From the NCBI GenBank assembly GCA_963576785.1, contig OY756141.1, positions 1,798,001 to 1,862,000 on the forward strand: DNA of 64,000 bases, written 5' to 3'. Of this stretch, positions 37,254 through 48,779 are shown in pieces; the first letter of the stretch is position 1, and each line of letters begins with the position of its first letter. The position numbers and the translations under genes were made by a program. Under the pieces are notes generated by a model that was not told the DNA's origin, did not search any database, and saw only the letters and a list, made by a program, of their open reading frames with translations. This DNA is from Chlorophyllum brunneum. Lineage: Eukaryota > Basidiomycota > Agaricomycetes > Agaricales > Agaricaceae.

Positions 37254-39459
37254 TATGCAGTGCGATTCGTGAGCTAGGGCCAGGACGTGTTTAGGACACA
37301 ATAAGGGTTCACGTAGCAGGATACTCACATGAAAAGGGTATCAATCGACAAGGTAGAGAAAGAAGTGCGTGCTACGCAGCCTGTGAACCCGCTTGGGTGT
37401 TAGGGAGATGAGAGAAAATAGGAAGGAAGGGATAAAGAGACAGACAATTTTAGGTGCAGCTTCTATTTATTGGGACCACCGTGTTTGGACGTTTGTTTGG
37501 TGTCTATCCCTGTTTACATGACAGGGTCGTCGATGTTGGCCTACCTTGTTTTTTCCCATTGTGCCCCTTGCCCCGCCCTTATCTCGTCACTGGCGCCCGA
37601 GTTGATCACTCAGCACAACGGTTCACCGTGTCATCGGACGTGCAGAGTTGATTTGGCCAGCGGAAGGGCGAGTGTCAACGGGCTCCTGGACAATAACAGT
37701 GCTCGCTGTATATGGCAGTCTTCTATTTCTTTTTCAATTCAGCAACCGAAATCACGTCACCGGATCGTTCCAGGCCTGGTCACCTTGTATCACCACGCCG
37801 TCTTCCGAGCCCCCGTCTTCTCGACCCCGTCCGTCTCTGAGTCTGTTCTCTGTCTACACGGCTGCGCAAGACGACGCGGGCGTTCTGTCGTAATAAATAC
37901 CACCGTGCGTTCCGACCAAGAAAGCAGTTTCCCGCCATCAAAAAGAAGACGGCAACTAGTACAATGCCAGGGTTTGATTGTCATCCCACGTGAAGCAGCC
38001 CATATCATTCCCACTGACCTGGTCTTCTTTCTGGAATCATCATGCACCCTACCCGATGGAGCTTCTCCAAACTATACAGTGCACTCCTCATCCTGCGTCT
38101 CGTGATGTGTCGTGTGCTCCTTGGCGCCGGCACCGACCCTGCACGCGTCGAGGGGAGTGCAAAACAATATGACCAGCTCTTTTAAAGTCCCTTCTATCTC
38201 TCCCGCCCCTTCTTTCTCCCAGCATGTTTCCACTCGGTATGCCCTTGTTCCTCATATCAGCACAATCCCCGTATCCCTCTTTGTGCGCTCCAGCCTCCTT
38301 AGCAGCGGCCGAGTTCGGCGTATGGGGTTAATGCATATCCGCGATCAATGTTTCTTATGTTGCCGACAGATAGACTTAAGGCTCTGACCTCGCTTATCTT
38401 GTGACCACTCGAGATCCAATATGCTTGGCTTCAGGAATCCCGTTTAGGCTTTGTAAGTTTGACCACCGATCTACGGCAACCCCTCGCTCATACACCCCTC
38501 ACCACACCGGCATCCCCCCATGGTCAGCAGCACTCAGAGGTTTCTCACACCACTACGGGTGCCCCAACACTCCATTGCATTGAGTATGGTATCGTATTAT
38601 TACGATCTCCTGGCTACATTAGTCGAGTCACCATTTTCGCCTGCTTATCAAATCGCACAGCACCCCTACTCACTGATTGTCGAACCTTTGCCATTTATTC
38701 CCGGTTCCGAGATGCGTCCGAAACTTCGTTAAACTTCACATAGGGAAATGCTACAACAAGCCACTTGTAAGCATAAACTTGCAACAACTTAGAGCGACGC
38801 CACCACGTAAGACCTCATGTACAAAAACAATATCTTAATTGACAGGAAGACACACTTTTCTCCCTTCTTTATTATCACCTGCGTACGTATATACCTAGCT
38901 CGTTAATATTACGCCCACGCTTACTTCGTTCAAGCTCACTGCAAACGAAGTTCCGTAGCCGGACGTGAACATTATTACATTTACAACCTCCATACTGGCT
39001 CTGGCGACTTTGGTGTCTTCGTGGATTTAGTTATCAGAGTTCGCCTTTTGTTGACCCTACCTCGTGCGTACACAAGGTATTAACCATTCAACATACAGGC
39101 CGGTCAAGCAAGTGGTACTCCCATCTGAGCCAGTGACAAGGGATCGCGTCGGTGTAAAATGGCTATGATATATCACTTCTCGAAATATTGACGTCAAAGG
39201 CTCTTGATAGCAGCGAGATAATTTGGAAATCATCATCTCTCCAAATATACACACTTGCAAATCCCTTCATCGCCGTGTAGCTCATGAACCCTTTTCACGA
39301 GTACTTATCATCACTAATAAGTATAACTTTATATCTTGACCCTACCAGATCTAAGGTATCTCCAATGCTAGTGGTGGGGGTTGCTTGGATGGCGGAGGGC
39401 GGAGTCCCTTGGCTTTCATCTGCCTCCGTTTCGTCTCTGTTGTATAATGAAGATCAAAA
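37254..39459. other. 2.2-kb stretch without a convincing gene
   Basis: It lies between the start of the Ala/Pro-rich gene (-) and the stop of NOP2 (-). A plus-strand open frame of 211 codons (37470-38105) has Cys/Ser/His-rich composition unlike a folded protein and no homology that I recognise. Long pyrimidine-rich tracts on the plus strand (about 37540-37600, 38190-38290) are present. Likely an extended promoter/5' UTR region, possibly with non-coding transcription. Confidence 0.45.
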
Positions 39460-41810
39460 TCATTTTTGACCAGAAAACAGGGGTTGAAAGAACCCACTTT
39501 CAAGGTATGGTCTATCTTCATCCGAGTTAAAGACTATTTCTTCGGTATCTTCAGGACCAGTAACCGTCATGGGAATGTCGTCGACTTTTTCAGAAACGGC
39601 TTTTGATTTTGATCGTCTCTCGACCTTGAACTTGGCAACGAAGAACCCATCCATGTTGTGCACATGGGGATAGAAGCGTCGGGTGAGACTGACACTATGA
39701 TTGAATACTTTCCCCCGATACTTCGTAAATCCCTCACGACCGAAGGACAACCCCGTATCTACGAGCTTCACATTCGGCCGCTTTCGAAGCGCGTAATCGA
39801 CCACAGCTTCGTTCTCGTCCACAGTAACGGAACAGGTCGAATACACGAGGTAACCTCCTGTTTTGGATTCGGGGCTCACGCTATCAATAGCGCACAGGAT
39901 AAGCTGTTTTTGCAGGTGAGAGAGAAGTGTAAAGTCCCGTTCCGACTGTATAAGATTGATGTGAATGTGCATCTTGTCGGATATTCCGATGGAGTTGCGT
40001 TACCTTATTAACCTTGACGCCAGAATCTTTGCTGATGACACCAGTTCCGCTGCAAGGAGCATCAAGCAAGACACGATCGAAACCGCCCATAACTTTCGGG
40101 AATTCTCGGCCATCGTAGGAGCACACAACCACGTTTTTGCAGCCAAGGCGGTGAACATTAGCCGTAAGACTCTTCGTGCGAGCTTTATTAGCGTCATTTG
40201 CAAAAACGACCCCAGTATTCTGTAATAGTGCTGCAATGTGTGTCGTTTTACCCCCCGGAGCTGATGCCATATCCAATATACGCTCATTGGGCTGAGGTGA
40301 CAGAGAAATCACGGGCAAGAATGAGGATGCGGCTTGAAGCATGTAATGACCGGCCAAATACTCGGGGGTGGCACCTACATGATGTTAAAGTGATTTGACG
40401 ATAAAATTTACAAAAACCTACCAATAGGCACACTACTCTCAAACACCTGAAGTCCGACATTTGTCCATTTACCAATTGGCTCCAGGTTCACTCCCCTATT
40501 GATCAAAACTTGTGCTAGGTCTCGCCTGCGGGTACGAAGTGTGTTTGTCCGAATTGTGACGGGTCGAGATACTTCATTCGCCTCGAAGAATTCAATTGCC
40601 TGGCGGTTATGTTAGGATGGCAGAGGCTGAATGAGACAGGAAGTCACACCTCAGCGACAGGGAAGAGTTGAAACAGCTTTTCCGCGAGAAATTCATTGTA
40701 TCCATAGTAGCTTGCAATATCCGAAGTCAGTTGCTCAATATATTCAGTCCTTGGTCTATCCAGAGCAAAAAAAAAATGGTCGTTAGAGTCGGAGACCCCG
40801 AGTTCATGGAACTCACTGGCCCTTTTTCGCGCGCTTTTTGAAGTTTCCCAGCACGCTAACACAATACCTCATCCTCTGCTGAACAGTTTGAAGGTCAGGT
40901 CCTCCCTTGGCTTTTTCCTCTTCCCGCTCTGAAGCCGTAGGGAATTGAAATACACCATCGATCTCGCCATCATCATCATCCATATCCACATCTTTGCCAT
41001 CTACGTCCGGGGCCGCCTGGCGCAATTCCTCTGCATCTAACTCAGCCTCGGCCGCAGCAACCGCGTCCAATGCAAGCGAACGGGCTTCCATGTTAGCCAT
41101 TGTGATCTTTCCGTCCTCTTCGTCTGAATCACTCGCGTCAGAAGCAGTGGGTACCATCTTTGAAGGACGTTCGAATTGCCTCGATTTCTTGATTTTTGAC
41201 GGGATTAACTGGGTCCCTTCGCTGTCGTCGCTTGAACTGAAGTCAAACTCTTGTGTGGACCCTCTTAGAGGTTCATCGCTAGACATGCGTGGTTTGAATG
41301 CCAAGTTAAGTGCACTTCCAGAATCAACTCACGCCTCCGTTTCGTCATCGTCATCTTCAAGTTCATCCAAGCCACCCTGGAATTCATCACCGCTACCATG
41401 GAACAATGACCTGGTTGATGATTTCAGCAGTGTCCCAGCAATGCACAAGTTGTACATAGACTCCACCTTGCTTGTGCTTTCAGGTCAGCCTCGCCGACTC
41501 CATCCCCGACATCCTCCCATCCTTCCCCTGATCCTTCGTCCTCATTCTCATTTTTTTGAAACTGCACCTTCTGCAATTTCTTTCCAGCCCGATCTTTCTG
41601 CGGCCATCCTTTTCCATTCCCCGCAGCAGGTTTTGATTTTGACAGCAACAAGTTCTTGGATTTATTTAAAACATTTTTTAGTTTCTTGTTAGGCCGGCCG
41701 GCACTAGCACCATCATCGCTGGCTTTGCGTTTTCCATTATCTGATGTCAAGGATGCCTCAGCTTGAAGAGGTTGCGGCGGCCCTTGCTTATTTTTTGCGC
41801 GACGGCCCAT
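39460..41810 (-). CDS. NOP2: Nucleolar rRNA (cytosine-C5) methyltransferase Nop2/NSUN1
   Basis: Methylates 25S rRNA and is needed for 60S ribosome assembly in the nucleolus. It starts [19 protein letters not shown], with a long Lys-rich and then Asp/Glu-rich N-terminal half ([19 protein letters not shown]). The catalytic part has [51 protein letters not shown] motif [30 protein letters not shown], the catalytic [15 protein letters not shown] with one Cys, and the second Cys in [17 protein letters not shown]; then [34 protein letters not shown], the last being two family blocks in succession. It ends FQPLFSGQK. Around six introns. Confidence 0.95.
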
Positions 41811-42414
41811 TCTCTAGTTTGTGGGGGATAAATGCTCAAGGGACCAAAAATTCTGATGTCGATCACTTGTTTGTGTGTGTGTGGATGTTAGTCAGGAACA
41901 TATGATGCTCGAAGTGTCAACTTCGTCTCCCCAACCACTTGCTTGGAAATACTTGGTAGTTCAAGATACAAATAGTTGAGAGGATATTGGGATATAAGGC
42001 ATGAATTCTAGTTTTGTAAGTCTAGACATCACTGACACTCACGGTAGCCGAGAGTGAGTAGGCATGGGCATTGTTTTAACAAGTTGAAGATACACATATA
42101 CACAGGAGCAATAAGATAGTAAGAGGGAAAATGGAGAATTACCATCATTAATGGTCTTGTTCAATATATATTGTCAGAGGCTTTTCCCCCGATGTCAGCA
42201 CTTCGATCATGTATCGTTGTAACAGGCCCACAAGCACACCCCGGTGATTCCTTCAAACAACCAGATTATATCAAGGCAGGGAACGCAATGTTTCAGGAGG
42301 TTAGAGCCAGCGGGATTGTACATAATTGATGTGCGTTTGATGCTACGTACGAATTACATCTGATGGTAATATGCACTGCAAGAAACCCTTGCCAAGCAAG
42401 GGGATCCAAAAATG
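41811..42414. other. Intergenic: NOP2 promoter and FUN14 3' region
   Basis: 604 bp with a (GT)n stretch at about 41868-41882. It is AT-rich. No coding sequence recognised. Confidence 0.45.
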
Positions 42415-43169
42415 CTATCCGATTCTGAGGCCCAAAGCAAACCCAGCAATGAATGACGCCCGTGGTTGGAAGTTGGCTGTCAAAAAATCGATCAACCACC
42501 CCCACAGCGACATGACGTTAGGTGGCTTCACACTTCCAGTAGCATCATGAGTATAAAACAAGTTCTCGAAGCGCGTTGAAATATTAGCCCAATCAACCTT
42601 GATTAAAGACTTGGAGCCCATGTACTACAACACGGTAAAATGTCACCGGTTGTTCAATGCGATGTTCAGGGAAAACGAGATATACCTGTAAAAGCACAAA
42701 TATGCCGCCCAATAACCATGCAACTGCCCTAGCTCCCTTCTTCACGAACACGCCTGCGCATAATCCAGTGACAGCACCAAAGGAAAGTTCAAACACGGAG
42801 AGCGAGGACCGGGGAGGGGGTGGATAGTCCTCCGTATTCATACGGCCTTCCTCTTCCGTGGGCCCTGTAATGGCGTTTGTGTGTGAACTGGCTCCATATT
42901 TCTCGTTGCGGGGAGGACACACCTTCGCAATGAACATTTGGTCGCATAAACGCTGATAGTCCGAGGCCTATGCCCGTTATGATACCAGTTTGAAAAGCAC
43001 GCTTTTCATACGCAAGCCTCCAGACGCGCTGCCCCAATCTTGGCTTCTGGGCCAACGTTTGCAGGCCGCGGCAAGAGTCCGAAGACAACTGTGCCCTGTT
43101 CAACGATTGCACTTGTAAACATGGTCGTATTAGGCCAATCCGGCCGAGTCCGACGCCAGACAAGAGCAT
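42415..43169 (-). CDS. FUN14 domain protein (mitochondrial outer membrane, FUNDC1-like)
   Basis: Small multi-pass mitochondrial membrane protein; animal FUNDC1 is a mitophagy receptor, while fungal functions are less clear. I start at MLLSGVGLGRIGLIRPCLQ; an open extension to 43256 is possible. The N-terminus is basic (QKPRLGQRVWRLAYEKRAF) and fits mitochondrial targeting, followed by the hydrophobic TGIITGIGLGLSAF. A 58-nt intron joins NVHCEG to PTEEEGRMNTEDYPPPP. The FUN14 core is SLSVFELSFGAVTGLCAGVFVKKGARAVAWLLGG split at 20 residues as SLSVFELSFGAVTGLCAGVF and VKKGARAVAWLLGG, then GSKSLIKVDWANI and, at the end, ASFIAGFALGLRIG. No LC3/Atg8-interacting motif was confirmed. Confidence 0.87.
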
Positions 43170-43546
43170 TGTATTAGTCTGAATCGGACGGGCAGTGAAG
43201 TTTGAAAACCTGAAGGGTAAGGATGGAGTTCGATGCTTGCAACTCAAGCTACTCAAGAACCACTTTGATCAAACCACTATGACGTCACACGGAACCGACT
43301 GGATTTACGTAGCCTCACAGCTCAAAATGCATGTCATGATCCTACATAATACCCGCGCACAATACGGATTGGGACCTACTCAGGACGTAAACCGAACCTG
43401 TCTCATCTGGTCGTGAGCTCTTGTCAACGGTTCCAGCGCCAGGAACCTCTCGCAGACTGTTCTGAACTCAACGTTGAATCCTGATTAAATCAGCACCGGG
43501 GGCCCTCTGAAGGTCAGCAGTCAGAACACCCATTATCGAATCAGAT
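43170..43546. promoter_or_regulatory. FUN14 promoter with CRE
   Basis: 377 bp upstream of the FUN14 gene and downstream of the next minus-strand gene. A perfect TGACGTCA palindrome lies at 43280-43287, 111 bp before the FUN14 ATG, suggesting bZIP control (inference). Confidence 0.4.
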
Positions 43547-45315
43547 TCAAATTCCCTCACCTCCTGGAATTGCTGAGGACCATGTAGGTTCGTGGGGTTC
43601 AGCCGTGGGTGTGTAGAGAGGACGACAGCTCTTGGGTTTGTGGGCAAGGCCACGTGAGGGGGGGGGATTGCGTGGGGAGGGGGAGCGAGGGACAGAGAGT
43701 AAGCCTGCACTTCGATTTGGTGGAATATGTATACTCGCGCTCTGTGACAAAACGGTTATCGAATCGGGGGACTTGAGGGATCCATGGATGTCCCCAGTTC
43801 GAACGCTAGGGCGCAGGGTGAATGGTGTCGAGTTATTATTCAGCCTCTGGAGTATAACCTCCCGATTGAGGGAGGAGGGACTAAGACCTTCGCCCATGTT
43901 CTCCGGAGGAAACACCTCTGACTGGGCTTCGTATGCTGGCGGTAGGGCTGGTCGATCGCCCACCAAGAGAGAACGAGGAACGGGATTACCTATCAAGCTC
44001 CTCGTCTGGTTCTGTGGGGCGTTATACAGAATTCCATCACTGCGGAATGATGCCACGGAACCAGGAGTTCCACTTCGCGATGGTAGCTCCTTGAACGGAT
44101 TGGGAAGATATGGAAGTCTAGCCTTTGCGGGAGAAGGGGGAGTAGTTGGTCGGGAATAATAACCAAATGGGTGTGGGGTGAATCGACCAGCGTCGTATGT
44201 CGAGCCTGTCGTGTCTAGGTATACAGAGCCAGAAACAGAGCTGGCAGCGGGGGAGCGAATAGAGCGGGGTGTAGCTGGTCTGTAAACTCCGGATATATTT
44301 GTGAAAGCCACACTCTGGCTTCTGAGAGATGCTCGTTTCGTACCAGGTGTTGTCGCACGGGATCCGTACCAAGAAACCTGTGAGGACTCTGAGCTTGAGC
44401 TAGAGAAAAAGCTGCGACGGTTTTTGTCAGACCATATGTCCGATGAGGAATCCACAATCTGGGTCTTGGAGCTGGTCGGGCTGACTATCGAGGGAGAAGA
44501 TATGTGGTTGCGTTCGCTGTACTTCTCGTTGAGATTCTCCTCTGGATTTGCAGGAGGACGGGGTTGAGGAATATGTGACATGATGGCCAGGCAGAACGCA
44601 TAGAATACAACTTGACACTGAGTCAGTAAGTGGGTCAGAGAGTACGACGATACGGGTAGACTTACGGAGACCGGTGAGTGACCAACCCGTAAAGATTGCA
44701 ACCGTTGACACTGTCTTGCAGGTCTGAACAGTGCCTACCCATATTGTAAACATTTTGGGACAGAAACACGGGGACCCCTGACGCACCGAGATTATTACAA
44801 GGTAAAGAGGACTTGAAGATGGTAAATGTGACAGTCGCGCCTAGGCATTATCAGCATGGGTACTAACCGAGAGGGAGAGAAGAAAGCGTGCCTGCTTGGA
44901 CCAGTACAAGAAATGCAACACGAGCCGCATCCAGCCACAGTCGAAATCGAACAATTATCCTGATATCAGATATAAGTACTGACTGGTGAGAACCGCAGAA
45001 ATGCTCACATGAGATATAGCAGGATGGCAGATAAGCCATTAACCACGAGAATTATGATGATAATAGCACCTGCAAGAGATTAGATTTTGAATGAGTTGAG
45101 GCTTGGACGGCGGGACTCATACGTTGCGCATCACTATAGGACTTCCACTCTCTGAGGAGAAGGACAGCGTAGATTACTGATAAAACCATGCTCATGATAG
45201 TGGCGATGGCTGCAGACTGTTAAACTAGTTTCTCGTGCAAAAGTGGACCAGACCCACCAAAGGCCACGACGCGAGACATTCTGAATCCAACCCATAGCTT
45301 CGTTGAAGCCTTCAT
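43547..45315 (-). CDS. MARVEL-like four-helix membrane protein with long Ser/Pro-rich tail (paralogue A)
   Basis: The N-terminal half is split by four or more short introns and contains four hydrophobic segments: MSMVLSVIYAVLLL, IIIIILVVNGLSAILLYLM, FRLWLDAARVAFLVLVQAG and VAIFTGWSLTGL leading to YAFCLAIMSH. The cytosolic tail of about 350 residues is Ser/Thr/Pro/Arg-rich (SSSSSESSQVSWYGSRATTP) and ends AIPGGEGI. Cys in VQTCKTVSTVA before the last helix, and MSHxxxxP right after it, match paralogue B (VCASVSLL...SVMSH). Start given at MKASTKLWVGFRM; the first splice junction is not fully resolved. MARVEL proteins act in membrane apposition and vesicle traffic in other organisms; no specific role can be assigned here. 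Confidence 0.65.
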
Positions 45316-45847
45316 TCTCTGATTCTACTTGACGAAACGGAAATGGAGGGGACGGGAAAAATAATTCAAGAAAATGAAAGCCACCAGGGACAAAAAAGAA
45401 CCACAAGGACAGGAAAAAATGGCGGTCAATCTAGGTTGACCAAGGCCAGAGGCTAAGGGGGGAAAGAAGCGAAAAAGACTGCCTGCCTCAGGTGCGCCGC
45501 TCGCAACGTAGTTATATGACTTACATCTCTATGGCGCGTATGCTGGGATTGACAGACGTCCGATGCTGACACCTGTGCTTGTCAGAACGTTTGAGTGGAA
45601 GGGCGCTGAAGAACTAATGGTTTGTTATTACAAGCTGTAGCCAGGGAACGCGGCTACATTGCAATAGATTGGATTTCTCTTCAGGAATCCTGGAGGTCAT
45701 GGCAGAATGAGGGACCATCACACGGGTTCCTGTGAATTGGGAATACCATGGAAGTAGATAATAAACAGGCAGATAAAAATAGTATACCACCACCATCATA
45801 CCAGGACACGGCACAGGCGGCGTCCATCATTGCCCTTGACGGTTCAA
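45316..45847. promoter_or_regulatory. Divergent promoter, MARVEL-like A / Hv1 channel
   Basis: 532 bp. An ATG at 45748 opens a frame (MEVDNKQADKNSIPPPSYQ) that does not connect to the channel by an acceptable intron, so it is treated as upstream sequence or uORF. No other motif recognised. Confidence 0.35.
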
Positions 45848-46682
45848 ATGGACGACGGGTCACTTCCAGTAACAGATGCAGCCCATCCATGGAGTCGCAT
45901 AGAAGACGACGCATCTTCTACCAGCGGTAGATGGGATTCTTTCGCACGGAGGGTCGGGAGTTGGCAGCAACGAGCTGGGCGTGCAGTTGAAAGTCAGCGG
46001 GCGCATCTTTTCATCCTATTCTTGGTTCGCTAGTCATTTTATGTGTGTAATACTGTCGCTCTCTGACTGCCCTGCAAACCTGCTAGCTGACCATCGACAT
46101 TAGCATTGTTCTTATCGACCTTGGATACGACTTCCTCTCGAGCCATTGCAGAGACGACAATACGCACAGACCGACATGGCTTCAAGTGCTAACCCATCTT
46201 TCTCTAGGCATCACCAGTGCCTTCTTGGTCGAAATACTTCTCGCCCTGTTTGCCTTCGGGCCCCATTTCTATAACCCATTCGGTGGGTTTCCGCTGGCCA
46301 CTTTGCATCTCTTCGATGCTTTTGTTATCATTACCACGTTCGTGTTAGAGCTTGTACTAAAAGGAAAAGGCGAAGAATTTGCAGCACTTCTCATCGTATT
46401 ACGGTTCTGGCGTATCGTGAAGCTGATGGAAGGTGAGGGCTCTCCTTGTTACTCCACAAGAAGCTGTTAAAAAGCATCTGTTGAATGTCTTTAGGTGTGG
46501 CACTTGGCGCAGCAGAAATCAACGCAGAGGCAGCGGAAGACCTCGCCGCGACAAAAGCGAACTTACTTCAGACGCAGAATAACTTACTCGCTTCGCAAAA
46601 CGAAGCACAAAAACTTCGTCGTCGTCTTCAAGCGGCGGGAGTTTCACTTGATGGTCCCGACAGGGATACAGGGGAAGGGTAG
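45848..46682 (+). CDS. Voltage-gated proton channel Hv1 (HVCN1-type voltage-sensor protein)
   Basis: Predicted 236 aa, exons 45848-46024, 46087-46432 and 46495-46682. A stand-alone voltage sensor that extrudes H+ across the plasma membrane. S1 is LTIDISIVLIDLGYDFL, whose Asp in TID aligns with the selectivity Asp112 of human Hv1. S2 is ITSAFLVEILLALFAF, with Phe and Glu of the charge-transfer site. S3 is HLFDAFVIITTFVLEL with the conserved Asp. S4 is LLIVLRFWRIVKLMEG with gating charges Arg, Arg, Lys spaced by three. No pore domain follows; instead a coiled coil (EINAEAAEDLAATKANLLQ, then NEAQKLRRRLQAAG) as in dimeric Hv1. The third charge is Lys where animals have Arg211. Start choice is uncertain. 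Fungal Hv1 channels are known. Confidence 0.88.
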
Positions 46683-46791
46683 ATTTCTGGTATCAGGGTT
46701 AGAAATTAGGTGTTCTATGAATACAGAAATTATAAGATGGTTGTTTGAATATGATACAAGTCCGTGATGATGCAACCGCCCCATGTTACTG

Positions 46792-48218
46792 TCAAAATTT
46801 GTCGGCGTATACCCACTGAGACTTGTGTGGGAGCGGGATGGGTAAATCATGGTTTTCCATCTTCGAGGGAAACGGACACCGCGTTTGAATCTGGGGAGGA
46901 ACCGGTTGTGGTGACTTCTTATGATCCTGGCTCAGTCTCTCCACGAACCTCGAGCCGAATGAACCCAAGGAACTACCCTTAGAGAGTGACCTAGGCGGTA
47001 GGGGAGGAAGAGAACGCAGAGAAGCGTTTTCGGTGGGCCGGGTATCTCGTCCCCTCGAGTATACACACGGCAACGAGAGCTCACTCCGGGTGGAGATTGA
47101 CTCTACTTTGTTGTGACTCAGAGGGACGAAGCTAACAGGGGTTGAGTGTCCACTACGAGATGAGCAACTCGTGGACGATGCGTAAGGATCGTCCCTTCCA
47201 CGACAAACGTTGATATTCTCCGCCCAAGGTGCCTTCTCTATATCTCGTTCCTCTTCCGATGCATAGAGTCGTTTCCGTCCTGCAGTAGATCTAATGCCTT
47301 CGAGGTACCCCGACCAAGAGACTAGTCTAGGCTGTGAGGTTGCTTGATGTAGAAAGGCCTTCACCCTCGGGTCGACGAACCAGTCGACAGTGTAGATTGT
47401 CCGTGTCCAGATATCAGGATACGTGTGTACGTGTGACATGACGCTAGCAAATAGCGTGAAAAAATATGCAAACGCTTTGTTTGAAGTTTAATTAGCCTCT
47501 GTTAATTTTGGCGTATAATGCTCACTTTTCACTCACCGATCAATGCACTCAGCCATGACACATGGATAAGCAGGGAAACGGAAGCGCACACGCTCCAATC
47601 ACCTACGATGAACTGAGTTCGTATAGCCGTTCCAACGGCGCATATTATAGGGACTCACGTGTCGATCCGCAAATCAGAGAGGACCCACTGGTAGTCGTGC
47701 TAATGGCACCACCTGGATGAATATTGAGCAGGGATATAAACGGAACGCCCAATCCTACGCACCCAGCTGGAACAGAGCAATAATTGCTGCCCATCCACAT
47801 TCAACCAACACACTTGCAGACCGAATATGTGGTTGGAAGTATTCAATCGTTGATCTGGCGGTTGTTAAGAAGAGTTCCGTGCTATGGGGGAAAGAGACTC
47901 ACGACCCGATGAAAACGATCAAGAGGCAGTTAGTAAAGGTTATGAATATTGAAGACGCAGGTGCTAAACTCGCATGAGTGTTGAACGAGTAGCAGGTAGT
48001 TCAAGAGTCATCGCGCACCATGTTGTCCGATGATTGACACTGAGTTGAGATTCCAAGCAGTAAATGCCAGTAACAAAAGTGCAAACATCAGCAGGAGGGC
48101 TTGAAGGATTTTATAAAAGCGCGAGTTAGTACAGGCGTTCAAGTCACGCCAGGAGATTGAAGTACCCACCAAAGAAGGCTATACGTATAATAAGAAATGC
48201 GTTGGATAGCGTTGTCAT
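46792..48218 (-). CDS. MARVEL-like membrane protein with Ser/Arg-rich tail (paralogue B)
   Basis: Starts MTTLSNAFLIIRIAFFGG. Small exons then give LQALLLMFALLLLAFTAWNL, SIFITFTNCLLIVFIGS, VLVECGWAAIIALFQL, GAISTTTSGSSLICG, and DWSVCASVSLLIHVSWLSAL joined to AFAYFFTLFASVMSH: four membrane helices with the family hallmarks (acid-x-x-Trp in helix 3, Cys before helix 4). The tail of about 210 residues (HTYPDIWTRTIYTVDWFVD onward) is rich in Ser, Arg and Pro and ends VYADKF. Order and spacing of exons match paralogues A and C. Stop is 110 bp from the convergent Hv1 stop. Function unknown. Confidence 0.65.
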
Positions 48219-48779
48219 GATTGAGAAACGTTTCTAGGGTCACCAGAAAAAGGGTCGTAAGTTGGGAAACGGAAGTTCAGGATTGCCTTGGGAGTCCGAG
48301 GCCGGCACGGAAGAGTAAGTAAAGGTAATGATGGAAGGGAGAGGGAACTGAAGGAAGTGCAAAGGAAATAATATAGAAATGATCTTGTACCAGACTTGAG
48401 TAGCCAGGCTGGTCGAAGACAGACTCCACCAGAGAGTAAAGGGAAGTGGGACTGCTGAGCAGTCCGCCTTTATGAACAATCACCCTTCCGGTTGTAGTCA
48501 GCATTTTAACAATTGATTACGTTGAGAAACAAAAGGAATCGAGGACAATGCCCAACTGTTGTTGTTTGTATAGGGAGCCCTTATTTGGTTGCGTTGGGGA
48601 TACAAACAGTACCAGGTATCCCGCGTTCGGTAGCGGTCCCTTCGGGAGATTGTTCGTGGTCAGCCCAAATTAACAAGGTCAAGGCAGGCGCCTCATTGGT
48701 TGATAAAATACAAGGCTTTGTTTCTAACACAGTAGACCTACAAGAGAAATACAGGCTGACCGCATTGATCGGCCAGCGA
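48219..48779. other. Intergenic between MARVEL-like B and C
   Basis: 561 bp containing the promoter of B and the 3' region of C. A minus-strand open frame (MLTTTGRVIVHKGGLLSSP..., 48277-48504) is in the 5' leader of B and lacks the helix pattern of the family. No repeat recognised. Confidence 0.4.

Noticed and set aside
37470..38105. Plus-strand open frame of 211 codons
   Set aside because: Composition (Cys, Ser, His, Arg) and lack of any domain or intron pattern look like chance; it lies in a pyrimidine-rich non-coding stretch.
45748..45930. Alternative first exon for the Hv1 gene (MEVDNKQADKNSIPPPSYQ)
   Set aside because: It is in a different frame and no intron of acceptable length connects it; the ATG at 45848 gives a continuous three-exon gene of 236 aa.
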